Source of the DNA: Malania oleifera
Taxonomy: Eukaryota; Streptophyta; Magnoliopsida; Santalales; Ximeniaceae
Reading direction: 5' to 3'
DNA length: 64,000 bases
Assembly: GCF_029873635.1 (NCBI RefSeq)
Contig: NC_080422.1
Span: forward strand, 8,029,764 to 8,093,763
Of this stretch, positions 56,460-64,000 are shown one piece after another. Under the pieces are notes generated by a model, which made no database searches, was not told the DNA's origin, and saw only the letters and a list, made by a program, of their open reading frames with translations. Position numbers and translations under genes: made by a program. The stretch's first letter is position 1, and every line of letters begins with the position of its first letter.

Positions 56460-58580
56460 TCACTATTTTGGCCGACTTATGGAAATATGAAAATATGTAG
56501 TCGATGCACACTCTCATCGACCCATCTTCCTTCCTCATAAACAATACTAGCGCTCCCTAGGGTGACACGCTAGGCCTAATAAACTCCTTTTTCTAATTGT
56601 TTCCGCAACTATTCTTTCATTTTTTTTTTCAGCTCTCCTGGTGCCATTCTATACGACGCCTTCGAAATCGGCGCTGTCCCTAGAACTAGATCAATAGCAA
56701 ATTTTACCTCACATTCAGGAGGTAGTCCCAGCAAATCCTCGGGAAATATATTAGGAAAATCCCTCACTATGGGGATATCCTCAACCCTCAACTCCCCTTC
56801 TAATACTTCCTTCACATAGGCCACAAATCCCTGACAACCCTCCAACAACAACCTCCTTGCCTGTATGGCGTAGAACAACTGTGGTGGGGCTCGCACACAT
56901 GGCCCCACAAATCTATACTCCTATCCTCTCGGAGGTCTGAACACTACCTCTTTCTGATAATAATTAATACTGGCCTAACTGACAGCTAGCCAATCCATTG
57001 CCAAGATTAAAATAAGCTAGTGGCTATAAAATACTACAAGACCAACAGACAATATACTTCCTTGAATATCTGCTGGACCATCCTTAAACACCCTTCTACA
57101 TTTTACCATTGTTCCTATTGGTGTGGCTACAAATAATTTGATGTCTAACAATTAAGTTCCCATCTTAGACAGTCTGATATATTCGCAAGAAATAAACGAA
57201 CACATTGCTTCTAAATCATATAAAACAATAACTTTAACTGAAATTATAACTTTATTACCTGTCACCATGTCTCCTACTGCCTTAGTATCTCCCGGCGTCA
57301 GTGCATAAACTTGCGCTAGAGTAGTATTCATCTGTTGTCTGCCTTGAGGTTCCTAATAGCCTCCTCTATATGGTTGAGGAGTAGCCGCTATCACTAGAGG
57401 TGCCTGACAGTTTCTCAAAATATGTCCAGGATGATAGCACCGATAACAGACAAAATCCCTCACTCGGCACTCACCCGGGTGTCTCCTGTAGCATCTGGGA
57501 TAAAGAGGGGGCATCGGTCCATCTTTTATCACTTGACCTCCCATCCCCTGTCTCTAACCTCCTCTACTATCCTACCTCCTCCACAGCCCTCGGCTGAACC
57601 CTACCTGAAAATCTAGAGGCGCGGGCCTCTTCCTCTGACTTTGTGCCGTAGCACCTTTCTATAGGCCACTCTCAATCATTGTGGCTCTATCAACTATCTC
57701 CAAAAATTTTGGGTCTGGAAACCTCCAACCTGCTCATAAAATCCCTGAATTAGGCCCTCCCCAAACTTTCTTTCCTTCTTTCCTTATCTGGCACTAAGTG
57801 TGGGGCAAATCGGAACAACACGATAAATCTAGCTGCATGCTATTGTACCGTCATATGCCCCTGCGTCAAATACAAAACTCTGCCGCCTTCATATTTCTAA
57901 TGGTAGCGGGCAAGTATCGCTCGAAGAACAACTTCATGAAGTGGCTCTAGGTCACCGTTATAGGCTTAGGTCTCTGCTCCTCTACCAGTCTCGCTGATCT
58001 CCACTAGCATTTGCTTTCCTAGTCAACTTGAATATAATAAAGGACACTTTTTGCTCCTCAATACAAGGGAACACTATCAACATGTCCTCCATATCCTGAA
58101 CCCAATTCTCAACCACTAATGGGTCAGCCCCTCTAAAAAACGATGGGGGTTCATATGCATGAATTGTTCAATCGTGCAACTCCGTTCCCCTAAACTCCTA
58201 GTCATTTCTACCATCACCTGCTGGGTGATGCTATGTAATACCACTGATACACTTAACACACTCGGATCAAAAAATAACCTTCTATGACCATTCATTTTAT
58301 CATACTCACTCCCAATTTAGGATTCAATCCTACCACTCAGAAACAAGAACCGGTGATAATATCCATGGTTTTCCTGAAATCGTCACCCCAAGAAAAAAAT
58401 AGAAACAATCACGGAAGTTTTGCCTCTAGGCCGCAAGATAGAACCCCAAATTCCAAATCTCATCCTCTAAAAATAACTTATATTTCAATCTACCCATCTC
58501 ATACTCTTATCAAAATCCATTCCTATACTTTGGTATTGTTTCCGCTGCACTCTAAAGTCTACAGAACCTAACAACCTTGA
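56460..58580 (-). pseudogene. Gypsy element 2 gag-pol remnant
   Basis: In minus-strand order: gag with a zinc knuckle CYRCYHPGHILRNC (CX2CX4HX4C, about 57462-57421); aspartic protease (57240-57160), where the catalytic DSG is replaced in VLYDLEAMCSFIS; a linker with ILAMDWLAVS (about 57010-56980); then DFPNIFPEDLLGLPPECEVKF and IDLVLGTAPISKASYRMAP, which lead into reverse transcriptase. RT is recognisable to about 56470 with several stops and is then lost. RNase H, integrase and the 3' LTR are absent. The domain order and PBS fit a Tekay/Del-like chromovirus layout, but no chromodomain is left to prove it. Confidence 0.85.
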
Positions 58581-58591
58581 CTCTGATACCA
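58581..58591 (-). other. Primer-binding site, Gypsy element 2
   Basis: The minus strand reads TGGTATCAGAG, complementary to initiator tRNA-Met, three bases from the LTR start at 58595. Confidence 0.85.
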
Positions 58592-58594
58592 AAC

Positions 58595-58687
58595 TGTAAT
58601 GACTTTCTTAATTTACCATATTTTTTTTTCACATAATAGAATGCCAATAATCATGATAACCGTAAATATAATCCACCCGGGCCTGTG
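58595..58687 (-). mobile_element. 5' LTR remnant of Gypsy element 2 (family A)
   Basis: It starts TGTAATGACTTTC and matches 41066-41160 (TTCACATAATAG, CCAATAATCATGATAACC). It is cut after 93 bp by a family B LTR. Because it sits next to a PBS and gag, it ties family A LTRs to a Gypsy polyprotein and gives their direction. Confidence 0.8.
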
Positions 58688-61600
58688 TGTTAGAATTGGT
58701 GTATTTCCAAGAGGAGGAGTGAATTGCAATTTTAAAATTTTCTCCTAGGTTGAACTAGATGTTAGTAGAATATTGCAACCTAGGGTCTTTCTATGCAGTT
58801 CCAAATACGCCAATAAATATAATATACGGAAATTTAAATCAAGCGCATCATTCACATAATAACATACACGTGCGGTAAATATAAAGTGAGAAAATATAAA
58901 CAAATGCACGATATGTTATCGGGGTTCAGCCAACTGTGCCTACGTCCCCGCCTCTAACTCGCAAGCTCGAAGATTCCACTAATATCTCACTTAAGGGTGG
59001 AGCGGCACCGATTACAACCAGGTCAATTACCACAGGACTGACCTCAACCTTAACTAGGTTAATTAGCGTGGCTGACCTTAACCTACACACCTTAACAGGA
59101 TGGCGCACCTAACTTTCCTAATCGGATCTAAGCCAATTCGGGACTATTCCAGGGCTAGTCTCCCTCTTCAGGCTCGTTCCTGGAATACAACAGATTCACT
59201 CAATAAATGAAATGGTACATTGATTGTGCTTTCGTGTAAAGCAAATATGTACCTAAATGCGCTCAGTTACAAACACCACAAGATGATTTAACATGTAAGC
59301 TCAGTGTGGTCTAGTTTTTCAAATCTCAGATATATATATATATATATTTACTATCAGTGTAATGAGTGCATGAGAGTATCAACCAGTATGATTTTTGTAT
59401 CACAATATGTGTGTTGCAACGTCCCGGGAGCGCGTGTGCCCCGGGCGGCGAAATTAGAAATCAATTTTAATATTTTCATGGAAAAACATGGAATGTCGGA
59501 GTCGCCACTAACCTTTAGTGCGGTTAGAACACATGATTACTATCCCGTTAGGGGTAGAATCGGTCTACATTACCAGAGTTGGGGTCGGGAGTTCGGTTAC
59601 GCGAGGGGAAGGTACGAGCACCCCCTACGCGCCCGTTCTTACGAACGGTACCTAATTAATTTGAAATTATCCCTAAGTTAATCTAATAATTCTTCAAATT
59701 ACTCCTATTTTATGAATTTATAAATACATGTGAAAAATAAATAAATAAATAAATAAAATAATAAATAAATAAAGATAATATATACATATATAATCCCTCA
59801 GAGCTTAGGGTACGTGAAGCCCGAAGGCTGATACCCTAGCATTAAAATCATAGGGATTAAAAATCAAAAATACTTTATAAAATACGCTCCCAAATTTTAG
59901 AAATTTTATGGGTTTTCCTATGTATGAAAATACTAGTTTGGGAGGTTTTGGATAATAGATATAATAATTTAAACATAATAAATAAATAAATAAAGTAGTA
60001 ATAAACTAGAATATTAGGATACCATAATACGTGCTAATCAACATATATAATAGAAGCTAAGATATCTAACATACCAATAATAGTAGAATATAAACATATC
60101 ACATAGACTAAGATAATGAACATATCATAATATTAAAATACTACATGTACGTTATAAACAAAAATACTTAAACATACCATAATACATATAACCACGATAA
60201 TAATAAATATCCACAAATAATATAATACGTAATAAATTACTATAATACTATATATACTAAACATACCATATTATAGCATGATACCAAAACACCAAATATA
60301 CATTATTAACTAAAATACCAAACTTACCATAATGAATAATACCTTGTATATTAACATACTAAAAATATGATAATAATAATAATATATAATATTACCTAAA
60401 ACGCTACATTACTAAATGTACACGGTCACCTAAAATACTAAATGTATAATGTTACTTAAAATTCTAAGTTGCTAAATGTAAATATCACTTATTCAAATAA
60501 ATATTATAGCATTAAAAATTCCACAACAATATTATGAACATGACAAAATAATAATACAATCGTATACAAGAAATAAATAAATAATAATCAATAATGAACA
60601 TAAATATATATGCAATAACAATATAAAGTAAATTAAATAAAACACTACTCAAAACCTTAATAACGTGAAATAGCCAAAACCCTGAAACAAAACAATAACC
60701 CAAAACCCTAAATGGTTGTATTATGAAAATAATGTAAATAATCAAGAATCCTAGATGTGCATAAATATTACAATCCTAAATAATAAACAAAATCCCTAAA
60801 TATCATATGAAAAATAAACATGATAAATATCCTAAATACACTGAAAACCTAAATAATATCTACACAACAACATGATATACGAACCCCTTAGATATATATA
60901 ACAATAATAAAAAATCCTATGATAGTATACCCACCATAATATATAATATACCACGAATATGTAACAATAACAAAACTATATATCATAAAAATACTGTATC
61001 CTAACCTATATTCATCATTAAATATGCATAGTTAGTGCCCTAAAATAAAAAATGAAAACAAACATGAATAAACATTATCACAGAAAGAAAATAATAATAA
61101 TAATAATAATAACATTAGATATGTATATGTAAAACCTAAATAAAAATTCTTACACAAGAAAAAAAAAATCCTGAATAAAAATTGATGTCAGATATACCCA
61201 AGTAAATATTATCATAAAAGAAGAAAAATCCTGCAATAAGAAGAATAAAATCAATTAGTGTTTTCCATGCATAAACAAAAATAATTAAAGTTTAAATATG
61301 GACAAAAATTCTGCAACAAGAAGAATAAAATTAATTAATATTTACCATTATGAGATTAAAAAAAATGGACATTAAACACTAAACATATTATATTACTATA
61401 TTTATTATCTAACAAGTAAAATAAAATAAATACATAATAAGAAAACTTAAAGTACACACAACATGTAAAAATTAAGAAAAACTTAAACTTTATGTGTGTG
61501 TGTGCAGATACAGCAGAGGGAGGCAGGGACTCACCGTGGGTGCTTAGAGGAGACTGCTGCAACTGGAGTTGATCGTAGCAGAGAACTCCAACCGTGCTGC

Positions 61601-61933
61601 TGGAGATGGTGTCTTCTCTGTTGGACTGTGTGACCGGAGAGTTCTGGGTATGCTGACTGTGGGTTGCTCTGGTGGTGGACCGTCGGCGACGGCGGTAGGG
61701 TGGCAGCCGGTGGCCGTGCTGCAGCAGGGGTCGTGGCTGGTGGTTTGCTGGGCGTGACTGTTAGAGCGATGGCGACACTGCTGGAGGCTGGGCGTGAGGA
61801 CCGGAGCAACTGGTCGTGAGGATTGGCAGGGGAGTCTCTCGGGTGGTCTAGATTGCTGCAGGGAGGATCTGGAGCGGGAGATGATAACTGAGAGAGCCAA
61901 GGAGAGCAGGGAGGTCTTGCCGTGGCTGGAACA

Positions 61934-61986
61934 GGAAGAAGAAGAAGAAGAAGAAGAAGAAGAAGAAGAAGAAGAAGAAGAAGAAG
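61934..61986. repeat. (AGA)n microsatellite
   Basis: About 17 trinucleotide units; translates as poly-Glu on the plus strand and poly-Leu on the minus. Confidence 0.95.
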
Positions 61987-62239
61987 ACAGAGGTGAGGAA
62001 CAGAGGCGGCTGCTGGGGGAGTGAAGGAGATGGGAGGATGTGAGAGTGGCAAGGAGATTTGCCGGAGAGAGAGAGAGCCAGAGAGAGAGACAGTGAGGTT
62101 TTTTTTTTTTGGTTGTTTTTCTTTTTGGCCTCTGCCGGTGCCCCCCGGCCGTGTTCGCAGTGCCCCCCCCCCCTCCTTTATAAAATTTTCAAACCTAAAA
62201 ACTCCATCTTTTCTTTTCCTTTCCCATTTTTATTCTTTT

Positions 62240-62835
62240 CATACTTTTATGGTAACAATATATACTATTATAATGATAATAATAACGAAAATGGTAATAA
62301 AAATAAAATAATAATCATAGATAATAAAAATAATGGTGCAATAATAATAATAAATTAAATATAATAATAATTATTATAATTACAATAATAATAATAATAG
62401 TGGTAGAATAATAATAACAATAAGATTTGAAAATAAATAATAATAATAATAATAATAAAACATAATGATAATAAAAATATTAAAAATAATAATGATAACG
62501 AAATAATAATAATAGTAATAACAAAAATAAATAAATAATAATAAGAATAAGAATAATAATAATAATAATAAATAAAAATACTAACAAAAATAATAATAAT
62601 AATAAAAATAATAATAATAAGCCACTTATAACACTATAGGAAAATAACAATAATATAATAATAGTAATGATAATAAATTACTTATATCAATATAGGAAAA
62701 TAAATAATAGTAATAATAATAATAGATAAATAAATAAGAATAAAAAATGATAATGGTAAAGTAATAATAATAATAACAAAGTAATAAATATAATGAAAAC
62801 TAATAATAATAATAATAATAATAATAATATTGGGC
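62240..62835. repeat. Imperfect (TAA)n tract cluster
   Basis: AATAATAAT-type runs with interruptions fill nearly 600 bp inside LTR C3. Confidence 0.85.
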
Positions 62836-64000
62836 CTGGGTAAAAATGGGGTGTCTACAATGTGCTCAATCTAACAGCTCATACAAAGATACTAGCCAGA
62901 CAATATATATGTATATTTCAATCAACAGATTTTCTCAGTTGTATGATGCTCAAGTAATATATATGTTTTGTTTGCAAAAAGAGTTTAATCTTTGTATTCA
63001 ACGAATGATGTAAATCAATGAATATTGCAACAATGATTTTTGTCATACAAACAAATATCTCTTCAAAGATTTATCAAGATGAAACACACTAGATATTTGA
63101 AAGTGATTTGAAAAGAATTTTTGCAACCAAAATCAAATATAAACTTCTCAAGATATTGCAATGACGATGCAATACTCAGAAGCTCCAACGAAGTCTTTTT
63201 GGGAAAGACTTATTGATAAAGTCCCCTAAGAACGCTTGAGGGTGTGCTCTCAAATAAAATAATTTCACACAAACACATTCTTGAGAGAGCAATCCTTAAG
63301 GAACAACAACACTTAAACCACACTTATAAAAGTATTTGAGAAGTAAGATTTGGTAAGGATAAGTGTTGGAGACTCAAAGATGAGTATTATGGGTTTTGGG
63401 ATTTTGAGAGAATTTCTCCCTAATCAAATATGCTAATCTTTTTAATTTTCCCAAATGAAGGGGTATATATAGACACCCCATGAATTATGACCGTTGGGGA
63501 CAAGTCTGGTATTATTAGAAAAGATTAATGACCTTTTTATTATTTTAACCTTGTTTAAAAAATTAACCACAGTAAAAAAATTAGGGCAACCCGAGAGATT
63601 AGGTCGACCAGAACACTTTTGGTCGACCGAAGTTCATATGGCTCAGTCGACTAGGACATTTTTGAACTTGGGACTCGGTCGACCGAAAGTGCATGCCCGA
63701 GGTGATTTTTCAATTTTACTGAGGTTCGGTCGATCAGACTATTTTGAACTGAATGGTTTGGTAGGCCAGACAGTTGGGATTTCTCCTGAAGACCCTCGAT
63801 CGACTAGGTAGTTGGTATTCAATTTTGGCTCGGTCAACCAAGTGGTCAAACTGTTGAGCTCAGGAGGTTTCGGTCGACCAGACTATTTTGAACTGAATGG
63901 TTCAGTAGACCAGACAGTTGGGATTTCTCTCGAGGACCCTTGATCGACTAGGTAGTTGGTATTCAATTTTGGCTCGGTCAATCAAGTGGTCAAATTGTTG

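Larger units (their letters stand above)
59412..62859 (-). mobile_element. Solo LTR, family C, inverted (3448 bp)
   Basis: It starts TGTTGCAACGTCCCGGG and ends GGGGTGTCTACA, the reverse of the family C ends at 3577 and 5564, and is flanked by a perfect 5-bp duplication ATGTG (59407-59411 and 62860-62864). The block 59480-59660 (GTCGCCACTAACCTTTAGTG, GTTCTTACGAACGGTACC) is the inverse of 5280-5450. The middle is unlike the other copies: AT-rich with many ATA/AAT words (59700-61500), a GC-rich block (61510-62160) with (AGA)n at 61934-61986, and long (TAA)n-type tracts (62240-62835). The Leu/Ser/Pro-rich frames at 61531-62052 are repeat-driven. Confidence 0.88.
58688..64000 (-). mobile_element. 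LTR, family B, split by a solo LTR and cut by the window edge
   Basis: It starts TGTTAGAATTGGTG at 58688, closely matching the copy at 9418 (GGGTGGAGCGGCACCG, TCTTCAGGCTCGTTCC). 58688-59411 and 62865-64000 join across the family C solo LTR. The second part includes GGTGTGCTCTCAAATAAAAT (matching 10495-10510) and a TCGGTCGACC cluster from 63595 to the window end. Whether it is a solo LTR cannot be seen. Confidence 0.78.

Noticed and set aside
61531-62052. A 173-codon Leu/Pro/Ser-rich frame
   Set aside because: Driven by the (AGA)n tract and GC-rich LTR leader; lies inside a solo LTR with clear ends.

Overview
The window is plant nuclear DNA, most likely from a dicot or other non-grass flowering plant. 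It is AT-rich and consists mostly of layered transposable elements. One intact host gene is recognisable: a CHX18-type cation/H+ exchanger (CDS 32986-36896, three coding exons, 805 codons, 5' leader probably starting near 30590). No rRNA, free-standing tRNA, organelle insertion, CRISPR array or operon is visible. The species cannot be named from the sequence.

Layout. 1-8.6 kb: the end of a Gypsy-type LTR (family A), an AT-rich stretch, a LINE remnant, and a CACTA transposon end split by a family C solo LTR (3577-5564). That LTR carries a roughly 320-bp tandem array and a 100-N assembly gap. 8.6-23.2 kb: a Gypsy 5' end (family D), a family B solo LTR (9418-11622), a family A LTR fragment, a second family B LTR with part of its non-coding interior, a family A solo LTR nested in another family A LTR (16403-18447 inside 15568-18730), a family C LTR (to 21781), and a second family D LTR holding a 992-bp hAT element. 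23.2-30.1 kb: a foldback MITE and a nearly full-length but mutated Ty1-copia element on the minus strand (24569-30051), itself hit by a LINE tail. 30.5-37 kb: the CHX18 gene, with no recognisable element in its exons or introns. 37.7-41.1 kb: a deleted minus-strand copia element carrying a SINE in its LTR and a LINE in its RNase H region. 41.1-52.5 kb: a family A LTR, a CACTA end, and a long non-coding LTR element (LARD-like, family B, about 8.8 kb). 52.5-58.7 kb: two broken minus-strand Gypsy elements separated by another LTR-like block. 58.7-64 kb: a family B LTR split by a 3.4-kb family C solo LTR.

The CHX exchanger acts on its own, presumably in K+ and pH homeostasis of endomembranes. The rest is a record of insertion, LTR-LTR recombination and truncation. 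Several insertions are supported by target-site duplications readable in the sequence: ACCGT, ATGTG, CTATC, the 8-bp hAT duplication, the 12-bp SINE duplication and the 16-bp LINE duplication. I found no convincing new biological system. The most unusual items are the family B LARD with its recurring TCGGTCGACC motif, and the family C LTRs, which share one end block but have unrelated interiors. Family letters A-E are my own labels, assigned by matching segments by eye inside this window.
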